From NCBI GenBank assembly GCA_017453565.1, contig JAFTEQ010000003.1:1-64000 (forward strand): a stretch of DNA of 64,000 nucleotides, written 5' to 3'. Both the position numbers and the translations under genes were made by a program. Positions 38,239 through 46,695 of this stretch are shown here, one piece after another; within the stretch, counting starts at the first letter, position 1; the number at the start of each line of letters is the position of its first letter. The notes beneath the pieces were generated by a model. It saw nothing but the letters and a program-made list of their open reading frames with translations, searched no databases and was not told the DNA's origin. Source of the DNA: Bacteroidales bacterium. Its GTDB lineage: Bacteria; Bacteroidota; Bacteroidia; Bacteroidales; UBA932.

Positions 38239-38664
38239 ATGGAACACCGGATACACATCCCCTCGCTCTCCGCCCTTGATGAAGCGGCCCGCCTCTTCCT
38301 GGAGGAGACGGCCGGACATCCCCTCGTTGCTTTCTACGCTCCCATGGGCGCCGGGAAAACCACTTTCATCTCGGCCGTCTGCCGGGCGCTCGGCGTGAGG
38401 GAAGACGCCGTGAGTTCTCCCACCTTCGCCATCGTGAACGAGTATCGCTGCGCCGACGGTGCGCCGCTCTTCCACTTCGATTTCTACCGCATCGAACGGC
38501 TGGAGGAGGCGCTCGACCTGGGGCTCTACGAATACCTCGACAGCGGTTGCCGCGGCCTGATGGAATGGCCCGAAAACATAGAGCCGCTCCTGCCCGAAGA
38601 GACCCTGCGCGTGCAGATTACGGTTGATCCGGAAGGAGGTCGCCTTCTGTCCTGGCAGGCGTAA
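38239..38664 (+). CDS. tsaE: tRNA threonylcarbamoyladenosine biosynthesis ATPase TsaE
   Basis: 141 aa from ATG 38239. The P-loop APMGAGKTTF (34-43), TFAIVNEY, FHFDFYR and the C-terminal EWPEN are diagnostic of TsaE, which with TsaB/TsaD makes t6A at position 37 of ANN-decoding tRNAs. The -7 element right upstream excludes the TTG-initiated extension. The 3' end overlaps the convergent lipoprotein gene by 47 bases. Confidence 0.93.
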   Translation: MEHRIHIPSLSALDEAARLFLEETAGHPLVAFYAPMGAGKTTFISAVCRALGVREDAVSSPTFAIVNEYRCADGAPLFHFDFYRIERLEEALDLGLYEYLDSGCRGLMEWPENIEPLLPEETLRVQITVDPEGGRLLSWQA

Positions 38665-39886
38665 GCACCACTTCCAGCCCGGTCAGGAACCCTTCCAGTT
38701 CGAGTTCGCGTCTTTCTCCCCCGTCCCAGACAAAGGGCTTTGCGCCCGCTGCGAAAGGCGACAGGCCCGCGAGCAGCCGTGTGCCCAGAACGTCGGCGCA
38801 ACTGCGGGAGAAAAAGAGGCAGCTGTCGCGCTGGAAGAGCGTTTCTTCCGGCGAACAGATGCACACGCCCCCTTCGTCCGTCTGCTGTACCGAAGCGAAA
38901 TCCCCCTCCGGAAACGGGAAGACCTGGTGCCCCCGTCCGCGCAGGAAGCGGATGCCCCGCCCCTTTTTATATAGGTAGGTGAAGCCCAGGACGCCCGCGC
39001 CCAGGTCCATCTCGCCGTGGAGGGTCATGTCTTCGGTGTCGGCGATGGCGCCGTAGTTCCAGTACTGGAGTGTGAGCCGGTGGGTCTTCGTGCCGGTCCG
39101 GAGCATGATGCTGGTAACGTCCCTGTAGAGAATCCAGGGCCCGTCGGGGCCCATACGCAGGTCGAACAGAGTGCAGAGGTCGTCGGGCGGAGTCAGATAG
39201 GTTGCATAACCGTCTTCCACCAGGCAGCAGTTGCGCGGGTCGTTCTCGTCGGGGAAGAAAGCGAAATAGAGGTGCCCGCCCTGCTCGTACAGCGCGCCGT
39301 TGCCCTTTCCGGCCGGGTGCGAGAAGTCGCCGGCGATGCGTCCGCGCTCGCTGTGAAAGAGCGTGACTCCGTTGCGGCGCAGGCTGCAGCCATGCCCGCT
39401 GCGGTCCTGCCCCAGGGTGTAGACGGCCCCGTCGCGCAGCAGCAGGCCGCGGAGTTTTTCGCGTCCTTCGTAGCGGAAGAGTTCCTCGCCGTTGCATTTG
39501 AGCACCGTTTCGCTCTGCGTGGAGAACTCGGTATAGAGCCGTCCGCCCAGCAGGTGATGGGTGTCGGGGTCGGTGCTCACGCAGTTGTCGTAGCCGCTCG
39601 GGAAGGAGCAGACGGTCTCGTAGTTGCGCAGCAGCACAAGCCGGCAGGCGGCGGCGCCGCAGGCCGTATCGCGGTGCCAGTCATAGCCGGAGGGGACGCT
39701 GACGGCCGAAAGGTAAACGGCCGTATCCCGGGCCGGACCCTCGGGCGGTTCTTCCCGCTCCGAGCCGTCGAGCCCCGTTCCCTGGTGCTCCAGACGGAGG
39801 TCGCCCGCATGTGTGGGCAGTTTGAGGGAATTGCAGGAGAGCAGCGCCAGCAGGCAGGCCGCTCCCAGACAGAAAGAAGTCTTCAT
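38618..39886 (-). CDS. Lipoprotein of unknown function
   Basis: 422 aa from ATG 39886. The lipoprotein signal reads MKTSFCLGAACLLALLSC, so Cys18 is likely acylated. The rest has repeated strand pairs (GGRLYTEFS, GAVYTLGQ, GGHLYFAFFPDEND) consistent with a beta-propeller-like fold; no known family. A -7 element (TAGCTTTG, minus strand) at 39901-39908 fits this start. Its last 47 bases are antisense to tsaE, an arrangement that could cause transcriptional interference. Confidence 0.55.
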   Translation of the reverse strand: MKTSFCLGAACLLALLSCNSLKLPTHAGDLRLEHQGTGLDGSEREEPPEGPARDTAVYLSAVSVPSGYDWHRDTACGAAACRLVLLRNYETVCSFPSGYDNCVSTDPDTHHLLGGRLYTEFSTQSETVLKCNGEELFRYEGREKLRGLLLRDGAVYTLGQDRSGHGCSLRRNGVTLFHSERGRIAGDFSHPAGKGNGALYEQGGHLYFAFFPDENDPRNCCLVEDGYATYLTPPDDLCTLFDLRMGPDGPWILYRDVTSIMLRTGTKTHRLTLQYWNYGAIADTEDMTLHGEMDLGAGVLGFTYLYKKGRGIRFLRGRGHQVFPFPEGDFASVQQTDEGGVCICSPEETLFQRDSCLFFSRSCADVLGTRLLAGLSPFAAGAKPFVWDGGERRELELEGFLTGLEVVLTPARTEGDLLPDQP

Positions 39887-39920
39887 AGCTTTGTTTTTTC
39901 CAAAGCTAGGTAAAGACAAC

Positions 39921-39955
39921 GAAAACCCCGGGGTAAAACCCGGGGTCCCGTTTTA
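39921..39955. terminator. Terminator downstream of the barrel/anti-sigma-like gene
   Basis: An 8-bp stem ACCCCGGG/CCCGGGGT (39925-39932 with 39939-39946). Minus-strand reading ends in TTTTCG; the plus strand has TTTTATTTTT further on. It mainly serves the minus-strand gene ending at 39983. Confidence 0.75.
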
Positions 39956-39982
39956 TTTTTCCGTTTCCGCTATCGAAATAAT

Positions 39983-41275
39983 CTACAGGTTGAAGCGGAA
40001 ACCGGCGTTGAAGTTCACCATGAAGGGTTTTTCGGTGCGCACGTTCTTGGGCTGGCGACAGTCGAAATAGTAGTTGACGCTCGGGTCAAGGAAGAGGCCG
40101 AGCCGCTGGCTCAGGCGGAACTCCACACCGAGTCCGGTGGAAAGCGAGAACTGCGGCTGTTGCACGCGTTCCTTGTAGACCAGGGTGCTCTCGCCGTTGG
40201 GGATGGTGTAGCGGTTGGACACGCAGAACTCCATGGCGCCGCCGCCCAGCACGTAGAAGCGGATGTTGCCTGAGTCGATGAGCGAGAGGTAGGCTTTGAG
40301 GGGCACCCCGATATACTGCATGCTGTGATGCACGTCGCCCTCCACGCTGGCGGCAAGGGTCGAGCCCGGGGTATAGACTCCGGTGAAGCTGCGCGTGAGG
40401 AGGGTGTAGTCGATGCCGGTGCCCACGGAGAAGCGGGGCGAGAAGTTGTAGCGCAGGCCTACGCCGAAGGAGACGGGCGCGCCATAGGTGGAGGTGCTCT
40501 TCTCGAGAATACTGGTCTGTGTGGTGGCGACGGCAGAACCGGGCGCTACGCCCATGGCCGGCGGTGTGTTGCGCGCGTCGTTCCCGCTGATTCCGCCGGA
40601 AAGTACGGCGGCGAGGCGGTTGCGTGTGCTGCGTGCCTTGAGCCGGTCTTCCGCTGCCATGAGGGCGAAGGGATCGGGTTGCTGTGCGCCGGCCGGCCGG
40701 GCCTGCTGCCCTGCGCCCTTGCCGTTTGCCTGGGCCGGGGTCTCACCGGCGTTGGTGTTCTGCTCAGGGGCGGCGCTGGCGCTTGAGCCTTCAGCGGGCT
40801 CTTGAGCGAGCTTGGAGACAGTCTCCGCCGTGGCTTCAGGCTGGGAGGCAAGCTCCTGCCCGGAGACGGAAACGACCTGTGCGGAAGCGGCCTTGCCGGA
40901 CTGAGCCGGTTCGGTAGCGAACCAGTCGTAGGCGGGCACTTCCACGAAATCTTCGAAAATGGGCTTGGGCATCTGGGGCGCAGCCTCGGCTTCGGTCTTT
41001 TCGGCCTGGGCCAGACGTCCGCTTCCCGACAGACCTGCGCTCTTGTCGAAGGTGCCGGAGAAGAAGAAGGCGGCTCCGAGGGCGGCGGCAAAAGCGAGCG
41101 CCACGGCTCCGTAGCGCACCGCCTTGCGCTTCCAGAAGGGCACGACAACGGCCTCCCGCGCGGCGCCAAGCCGTCCGGAAATAGCTTCCCAGGCGCCGCT
41201 GGGAGCAGGCTCCTCGGCGTCTGCGAGCATCGACCGTATGGTCAGGTCGAAGTCTTGCCAATCTTCTTTCAGCAT
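39983..41275 (-). CDS. Single-pass membrane protein with C-terminal outer-membrane beta-barrel, sigma-factor partner
   Basis: 430 aa. Residues 1-50 are soluble and acidic (DFDLTIRSMLADAEEP), about 51-75 form one transmembrane helix, about 80-220 are a low-complexity Ala/Glu/Gln/Pro linker, and about 250-430 are a PorT/OmpA-like eight-strand barrel (FGVGLRYNFSPRFSVGTG ... NFNAGFRFNL). The layout recalls an anti-sigma anchor joined to an outer-membrane domain. The start lies one base after the sigma factor stop (TGAGATG), so the two are coupled. Control of the sigma factor by this protein is inferred from position and topology only. Confidence 0.6.
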   Translation of the reverse strand: MLKEDWQDFDLTIRSMLADAEEPAPSGAWEAISGRLGAAREAVVVPFWKRKAVRYGAVALAFAAALGAAFFFSGTFDKSAGLSGSGRLAQAEKTEAEAAPQMPKPIFEDFVEVPAYDWFATEPAQSGKAASAQVVSVSGQELASQPEATAETVSKLAQEPAEGSSASAAPEQNTNAGETPAQANGKGAGQQARPAGAQQPDPFALMAAEDRLKARSTRNRLAAVLSGGISGNDARNTPPAMGVAPGSAVATTQTSILEKSTSTYGAPVSFGVGLRYNFSPRFSVGTGIDYTLLTRSFTGVYTPGSTLAASVEGDVHHSMQYIGVPLKAYLSLIDSGNIRFYVLGGGAMEFCVSNRYTIPNGESTLVYKERVQQPQFSLSTGLGVEFRLSQRLGLFLDPSVNYYFDCRQPKNVRTEKPFMVNFNAGFRFNL

Positions 41276-41276
41276 C

Positions 41277-41870
41277 TCAATACTTGTCTTTGATCTTGTT
41301 TTGCAACAGCACGCGGGCTCGCTGGAGTTGGGAACGGGAAGTCGCTTCCGAAACGCCGAGCGCCTCTGCGATTTCCTTGTGGGAGTAGCCTTCCACCACA
41401 TACATATTGAAGACGGTGCGGAAGCCCGGAGGCAGCGAGGCGATCATCCCCACCAGCTCGCGGTAGCCAATCTGCTGGATGGCGGAGGGGCTGTCGCTCA
41501 CGACATTCCACGCCGCATCCACGTCTTCGCTCTGTCTGAGTACGTCCTTCTTGCGTAGACTCATCAGTGCCGTGTTGACAAAGATCTTGCGGGCCCAGCC
41601 CTCGAAAGATCCCTCTCCCGAGTAACTCTCGAGTTTGGTGAACAGGGTTACGAAGCCGTCCTGCAGGATGTCGGCCGCCGTTTCCCTGTCTCCCATATAG
41701 CGGAGACAGACGGCGAACATTTTCCCGGAGAGCGCATCGTAAACGGCTTTCTGTGCACGTGGATTGCCTTTTTTGCAGGCTTCCAGCACTTCGGCCGTCA
41801 CTTGCCCGTTCCCCTTTTTCGGGGTCTCTTCCCGTGTATCAAGATGCTTTTTTGTTCCCAAAAGTTGCAT
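41277..41870 (-). CDS. ECF-type RNA polymerase sigma-70 factor
   Basis: 197 aa from ATG 41870 (MQLLGTKKHL). Region 2 is seen in YMGDRETAADILQDGFVTLF and WARKIFVNTAL, region 4 in LPPGFRTVFNMYVVEGYSHKEIAEALGVSEATSRSQLQRAR. The start is chosen because the -7 element TAATTTTG (41891-41898, minus strand) would put transcription near 41884, after the two upstream in-frame ATGs. It is followed by a membrane protein that may be its regulator. Divergent from a TPR/EnvC-like pair. Confidence 0.88.
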   Translation of the reverse strand: MQLLGTKKHLDTREETPKKGNGQVTAEVLEACKKGNPRAQKAVYDALSGKMFAVCLRYMGDRETAADILQDGFVTLFTKLESYSGEGSFEGWARKIFVNTALMSLRKKDVLRQSEDVDAAWNVVSDSPSAIQQIGYRELVGMIASLPPGFRTVFNMYVVEGYSHKEIAEALGVSEATSRSQLQRARVLLQNKIKDKY

Positions 41871-41890
41871 CCTTGCGAGATATGACATTG

Positions 41891-41929
41891 CAAAATTAGA
41901 GAAAATAACGCTCAAAAGCATTATTTTTG
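41891..41929. promoter_or_regulatory. Divergent promoters, ECF sigma factor and TPR-protein operon
   Basis: Minus strand TAATTTTG at 41891-41898 and plus strand TATTTTTG at 41922-41929. Predicted leaders are about 14 and 12 bases. Both are strong matches to TAnnTTTG. Confidence 0.6.
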
Positions 41930-41947
41930 CAAAGGACATCGGCGTCT

Positions 41948-43300
41948 ATGAGAAAGATTCTGTACATCCTCGCTTTTCTGCTGCTCTGCACGGGCTCGCT
42001 TCGGGCGGTGCCCGATGACCGGAAGAACGTGGCCCTCGAGAACGGGATTGCCGCTGCCGTCCTGCGTCTCGACGGGGGCGACCTGCAGGGGGCGCTTTCG
42101 GCCCTGGAGGCGCTCGACCGCCAGTTTCCCGACAACGATGCGGTGAATTATTTCCTGGGTCTGACGGAGGCGGCGCTGAAGCATCCCGACCGGGTGGAGC
42201 AGTATCTGCAGAAGGCGGTGCGCCTCAATCCGGTCAACACCGACTACCTCGATGCCCTGGCCGCCCACTACCAGAACACGCAGCAGAACGAAAAGGCGAC
42301 GGCCATCTATCTCGACCTGCTGGAGCGTTTTCCCCAGAAATACAGCAACGCCTACACCCTCACCCTGCTGGCCGACCGGCAGATGGCCTCCGGGAAGGAC
42401 TCCCTCGCCCTGGCGAGTTACGAGCGGGCCCTGCTCTACGATCCCGGCTATGCGCCTGCCCTGCTGGGCAAAAGCGAGCTGCACCGCATGAAGGGCCGCT
42501 TTCCCGACTTCTTCGCCTCCGTTACCCCGCTGATGAGCGATCCCTACCTGGCCCCTTCGGCCAAGGCGGGCTATCTGAAAGCGCTGATGGAGCACGTGGA
42601 CGGTTCGTTCTATCAGGTCTGGGGTGGTCAGCTCGACTCGCTCGTGAACATCTGCACGCGCGTGCATCCGTCTGACAGCAGCACCCTCCGGCTCGCCGGA
42701 TCCTGGTATTACGGCACCGGCCGCAAGGAGCAGGGAGAGGCCTTGTTCGACCGTTTCCTCTCCGCTTTCCCGCAGAGCGCCGACGCGCATTTCATCAGGG
42801 TGCAGCTGCTTTCCGAGCGCTCCGACTGGGAGGGGGTGGTGGCCGAGTGCCAGGAAATCCTGAACCTGAAGGGCATCGGCCGTCAGGAAACGGTGCAGGC
42901 CTACAGCGTGCTGGGCGATACCTATTATACATTGAAGGACAAAAAGAACGCCTACGCCAGCTACGAACGGGCGCTTAAACTCGACCCGGGCTACGTGCCC
43001 GTGCTGAACAACTACGCCTACTACCTATCCCTGGAGGCCAAGAACCTGCCGAAAGCCGAGAAGATGAGCAAGATCACCATTGAGAAGGAACCCGACAATC
43101 CCACCTATCTCGACACCTATGGCTGGATCCTGCATCTGCGCGGCCGTTCCAAGCAGGCCAAACCCTATTTCAAGCACGCTATGCTCTACGGAGGCAAGGA
43201 AAGCGCGGTGATCCTGAAGCACTACGCCCTTGTGCTCGACGCCCTGGGCGAGAAGGAACTGGCCGGCTATTATCACAATCTCGCAGACACCAAGAAATGA
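41948..43300 (+). CDS. Secreted tetratricopeptide-repeat protein
   Basis: 450 aa with a signal peptide (MRKILYILAFLLLCTGSLRA). Multiple TPR units can be seen, such as AVNYFLGLTEAALKHPDRV, ALASYERALLYDPGYAPAL and AYASYERALKLDPGYVPVL, most clearly in the first and last thirds. TPR proteins act as scaffolds, here probably in the periplasm. It overlaps the EnvC-like gene by 4 bases, which points to a role in cell-wall or division complexes (inference). Confidence 0.78.
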   Translation: MRKILYILAFLLLCTGSLRAVPDDRKNVALENGIAAAVLRLDGGDLQGALSALEALDRQFPDNDAVNYFLGLTEAALKHPDRVEQYLQKAVRLNPVNTDYLDALAAHYQNTQQNEKATAIYLDLLERFPQKYSNAYTLTLLADRQMASGKDSLALASYERALLYDPGYAPALLGKSELHRMKGRFPDFFASVTPLMSDPYLAPSAKAGYLKALMEHVDGSFYQVWGGQLDSLVNICTRVHPSDSSTLRLAGSWYYGTGRKEQGEALFDRFLSAFPQSADAHFIRVQLLSERSDWEGVVAECQEILNLKGIGRQETVQAYSVLGDTYYTLKDKKNAYASYERALKLDPGYVPVLNNYAYYLSLEAKNLPKAEKMSKITIEKEPDNPTYLDTYGWILHLRGRSKQAKPYFKHAMLYGGKESAVILKHYALVLDALGEKELAGYYHNLADTKK

Positions 43301-44463
43301 AGCCGTTCCGTTTCCTGCCCGTCCTGGCGCTGCTCTGCACCCTGTCGCTGCCTGTTTTTGCACAGAAACGGGGAACGGCTGCGCAGGAAAGCAAGAAAGC
43401 GAAGCTCGAGCGGGAAATCGCCATCCTGGACAAACAGCTCAAGGAGACTTCCAGGCAGAGCGACAACGCCCTGTCTTCGCTGCGCCTCGTGCGGCGGAAG
43501 GTGGACGCCCGCAGGAAACTGGTGTCGGAGAGCGACCGCCGGATCGCCGGGCTGGACGGGCAGATTGCAGAGCGACGGCGCGAGATCAACGCGCTGGAAG
43601 AGCGGCTCGATACCCTTTCCCGCCACTATGAACGCCTGGTACGCAGCGCTTACCGCAACCGCGACGCACGGCTCTGGTATCTGTATCTTTTGGGCAGCGG
43701 CAACCTCTCCCAGGCGACGCACCGCTATGCCTATCTGAAGTCGCTCTCGGCCCAGATGAACAGCCAGGCCCGCCGCATCCGCGATGCCCGCAGCGAACTG
43801 GTGCAGCAGAAGGCGGCCCTGGAGGACCTGCGGCACGAGGCGGGGAAACTCCGCTCCGAACGGGTGGCGGAACTGGGACGCCTGCAGAAAGAGGAGGGCG
43901 ATTCCAAAAAACTGGTGGACCGGCTCAAGAAAGACAAGTCGCGCTATCAGCGGCAGCTCTCCGCGAAACGCAAGCAGGTGGAGGCGCTCAACCGCGAAAT
44001 GGCCCGCCTGGTTTCGGGCTCGGCCGCCAAGCCGCGCACGGCGGTGGACGTGAAACTCGACGCCGAGTTCGCTTCCAACCAGGGAAAGCTCCCCTGGCCG
44101 GCCGACGGGGTGGTGGTTGACTCGTTCGGGGAGCACGCCCATCCGGTCTATTCCAACGTGAAAATGCCCTTCAACAACGGTGTGGGTATCGCGGTGCCCA
44201 AGGATGCACCGGTGAAGGCCGTGTTTGACGGCACGGTGCGTCAGATCATCGTGATGCCGGGCTACAACCAGTGCATATTGGTGCAGCACGGCGGCTATTT
44301 CACCTTCTATTGCAAACTCTCATCGGTGGGCGTGAAGGCCGGCGAGAAGGTAAAAACCGGCCAGGTCCTCGGACGCGTCGATACCATTGCCGGTGAAACA
44401 CAGCTGCATTTCGAGCTCTGGGAGGGGCGGACCCCACGCGATCCGGAGACCTGGCTCCGTTAG
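43297..44463 (+). CDS. EnvC-like murein hydrolase activator (M23/LytM domain, degenerate)
   Basis: 388 aa. A signal peptide (1-22) is followed by a long coiled coil (about 28-245, rich in Arg/Lys/Glu/Leu heptads) and a C-terminal LytM/M23 domain (about 265-388; GVGIAVPKDAPVKAVFDGTV, LHFELWEG). Zinc ligands are incomplete: the first His/Asp motif (HxGxD in active enzymes) reads NNGVGIA. As in EnvC, the domain likely activates amidases that split septal peptidoglycan rather than cutting itself. Coupled to the TPR gene. Confidence 0.82.
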   Translation: MKPFRFLPVLALLCTLSLPVFAQKRGTAAQESKKAKLEREIAILDKQLKETSRQSDNALSSLRLVRRKVDARRKLVSESDRRIAGLDGQIAERRREINALEERLDTLSRHYERLVRSAYRNRDARLWYLYLLGSGNLSQATHRYAYLKSLSAQMNSQARRIRDARSELVQQKAALEDLRHEAGKLRSERVAELGRLQKEEGDSKKLVDRLKKDKSRYQRQLSAKRKQVEALNREMARLVSGSAAKPRTAVDVKLDAEFASNQGKLPWPADGVVVDSFGEHAHPVYSNVKMPFNNGVGIAVPKDAPVKAVFDGTVRQIIVMPGYNQCILVQHGGYFTFYCKLSSVGVKAGEKVKTGQVLGRVDTIAGETQLHFELWEGRTPRDPETWLR

Positions 44464-44475
44464 GGATTCAATTAC

Positions 44476-44934
44476 TCAGTCTTCGTCCTGGTAATTGGTT
44501 GTTTCAAGCGATTCCTTCATGAAAGTGGCAACTTGGCGGACCTGGTCTTTGCTGGAACCCGCGTACGGTTTGCTCATGTCGTAGATGAGCGACTTGCCCT
44601 TCACGCTGTAGTCGGCGATTCTATCCCGACCCTGTTCGTCTTTTTCAAGGTCTTCAACGATCCCGTCATACGCTATCTGAGCGAGGCTCGCGGATGGGTA
44701 GGTGGCGGTGAGGGTAGCGGAAGTGCAGATGTCGTTCTGGAAATTCCATTCGTAGGTGCTGGTTACGGTGATTCCGTACTGCGTCAAGACCTGCTTGATG
44801 ACGATCTGGTTGTCGGTCTCGGTGAGGGTGACCTCGTTGGTCACGTCGTCTTTGCCTCCCTCTTTTTCTTTGCCGTCACAGGCGGCGAGCAGGAGGCTGC
44901 TGAGGGCCAGAAGCCCGAAAAGAATCTTTTTCAT
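44476..44934 (-). CDS. Small lipoprotein of unknown function
   Basis: 152 aa from ATG 44934. The signal ends LSSLLLAAC (Cys19). The mature part is acidic, with a strand-rich core (TETDNQIVIKQVL, TVTSTYEWNFQNDICTSATLTATY). It lies 2 bases downstream of malate dehydrogenase, perhaps in the same transcript, and 12 bases from the convergent EnvC-like gene. No family recognised. Confidence 0.5.
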   Translation of the reverse strand: MKKILFGLLALSSLLLAACDGKEKEGGKDDVTNEVTLTETDNQIVIKQVLTQYGITVTSTYEWNFQNDICTSATLTATYPSASLAQIAYDGIVEDLEKDEQGRDRIADYSVKGKSLIYDMSKPYAGSSKDQVRQVATFMKESLETTNYQDED

Positions 44935-44936
44935 GA

Positions 44937-45923
44937 TTATAAACTGGGGTTGAGGGTTTTCCATTCTGCCACGGGCGGGATGATGCCGAGGTCGATGATT
45001 TCGTCGCGCATCTTGCAGAGGTGCTCGTAGGAGCGCTGCAGGCCGGCCATCTCTTCGGCCGTGCCTTCCGGGGCGGAGAAATGGGCTCCGCTCTTGTCGA
45101 TGACAGACGGCATGGCCATCATTACGCCCTTGTAGGCGCCATCCTTTACGTAACAGCCGGCGGGCCAGGTGAAGGGCGCACCGCCCATGGCGGCCTCGAT
45201 CATCTTCACGGCGTTGTAGGCCGGGCTCTGGAAGGAGCTGCGGCCGCGCAGTTTGATGATGTTGGAACCGCCCTGCACGGTGTTGTGTTTGATTTCTTCC
45301 CAGCGTTCGGCGGAAAGACCCATTTCGGAAAGGGGTTTGCCGTCAATCTTCACCTGCGAGGCGAACACCGCCATGGCTTCGCCGTGGCCGCCGTAGGTGT
45401 GGGCGCCCGTCACCTTGCACTGCTGCACGCCGAACTCGGCGGCGAGCGCTTCCTGCAGACGGGTGGAGTCGAGGGCGGCGAGGGTGGTGACCTTCTCGGG
45501 CGAGAGTCCGGAGTGCAGCAGCACCACCAGACCCGTGAGGTCGGCCGGGTTGAAAATGACGGTGACGTGCTTCACGTCGGGGCAGTACTGGCGCACGTTC
45601 TTGCCGAACTCCTCGGCAATCTGGCAATTGCCCTTGAGCAGGTCTTCGCGGGTCATGCCCTCCTTGCGCGGCGCGCCGCCCGAGGAGATGATGAACTTCG
45701 CGCCGGTGAAGGCCTCGGCCGGATCGGTGGTCCAGGTCAGGTTGGCCCCTTCGAAGGCGCAGTGGTCGATTTCGGCCGCGACACCCCGTAGTCCGGGTTC
45801 GTAAACATCGTACAGACAGACGTTTGGCGTGAGGCCGAGCATCAGGGCAGACTGGGCCATGTTGGAGCCGATCATACCGGCGGCACCCACGATGGTCAGT
45901 TTTTCATTACTGAGGTATTTCAT
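44937..45923 (-). CDS. mdh: Malate dehydrogenase
   Basis: 328 aa. The NAD-binding GAAGMIGS (13-20), substrate Arg residues in APRKEGMTRED (R86, R92), catalytic Asp in LDSTR and His175 in GAHTYGGHG are present. It interconverts malate and oxaloacetate with NAD. The sequence is of the lactate/malate dehydrogenase superfamily type found in Bacteroidales. A -7 element (TACCTTTG, minus strand) is at 45958-45965. Confidence 0.9.
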   Translation of the reverse strand: MKYLSNEKLTIVGAAGMIGSNMAQSALMLGLTPNVCLYDVYEPGLRGVAAEIDHCAFEGANLTWTTDPAEAFTGAKFIISSGGAPRKEGMTREDLLKGNCQIAEEFGKNVRQYCPDVKHVTVIFNPADLTGLVVLLHSGLSPEKVTTLAALDSTRLQEALAAEFGVQQCKVTGAHTYGGHGEAMAVFASQVKIDGKPLSEMGLSAERWEEIKHNTVQGGSNIIKLRGRSSFQSPAYNAVKMIEAAMGGAPFTWPAGCYVKDGAYKGVMMAMPSVIDKSGAHFSAPEGTAEEMAGLQRSYEHLCKMRDEIIDLGIIPPVAEWKTLNPSL

Positions 45924-45957
45924 CTTTTAAAAAATAAGGTTTTCCCATTAAGCAGTG

Positions 45958-45985
45958 CAAAGGTAAAAAAAAACCACTATCTTTG
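45958..45985. promoter_or_regulatory. Divergent promoters, mdh and phosphopantetheinyl transferase
   Basis: Minus strand TACCTTTG at 45958-45965; plus strand TATCTTTG at 45978-45985, 17 bases before the ATG at 46003. Confidence 0.55.
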
Positions 45986-46002
45986 TCGCGTTATAAACTT
46001 TT

Positions 46003-46653
46003 ATGGCACTATTTCTTACAAAAGATCTTGACGACGACGCGCACTCGCGACTGGGTGTCTGGCAGATAACCGAGTCCGAGGAAGAGCTCCGCGCGCTTAC
46101 TTCCATTCCGAGTGACGAACTAGAGGAGATTTCATTCATCAAGAGCGAATCGCTCCGGCGTCAGAAACTGGCCGTGAGGGCCCTTCTGGACGTAATGTTC
46201 GAAGACAAGGTGTATCTGTCGCACCACGACAACGGAAAACCCTACATCGAAAACAACGCCACCAACATCAGTATCACCCACACCGAGAAGTATGTGGCCG
46301 TGATCCTGAACGATATCGACGATGTGGGCATCGACTGTGAGTCGCTTGACCGCGATTTCTCCGCGGTGGAGAAAAAGGCCCTGTCGGAAGACGAGATCGA
46401 CAGCCTCGACGACGACCGTCGCAACGAGCAGTTGGCCATCTTCTGGTGCGCCAAGGAGGCCATCTACAAGAAGATGTCGCAGTATGGCGTCGATTTCGCC
46501 GAGCAGATCGAGGTGGAAGATTTCCGTCCCAAGGGCGAGGGTGAGCTGGAAGCCACCTTTATCCACAAGGACGGCTACGAGGAAGAGTACGACCTCGAGT
46601 ACATGACCTTCGACCGCCACGTCCTTGTGTGGGTGGCGGGCGACCGGTCATAG
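46003..46653 (+). CDS. 4'-phosphopantetheinyl transferase superfamily protein
   Basis: 216 aa. The metal/CoA-binding motif is VGIDCESLDRD (108-118) and the second motif is FWCAKEAIYKKM (147-158), both diagnostic. The enzyme moves 4'-phosphopantetheine from CoA to a carrier-protein serine. The size fits the Sfp/HetI-like group rather than the short AcpS, but no polyketide or peptide synthetase lies nearby, so it may serve acyl carrier protein. Confidence 0.88.
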   Translation: MALFLTKDLDDDAHSRLGVWQITESEEELRALTSIPSDELEEISFIKSESLRRQKLAVRALLDVMFEDKVYLSHHDNGKPYIENNATNISITHTEKYVAVILNDIDDVGIDCESLDRDFSAVEKKALSEDEIDSLDDDRRNEQLAIFWCAKEAIYKKMSQYGVDFAEQIEVEDFRPKGEGELEATFIHKDGYEEEYDLEYMTFDRHVLVWVAGDRS

Positions 46654-46695
46654 CGGGTTTCCCCTTATTTCAGAGACTGATGCCTCCGACGCCGC

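Noticed and set aside
43297..44463. Active M23 endopeptidase
   Set aside because: The first zinc-binding motif is missing (NNGVGIA), so an EnvC-like activator is more likely.
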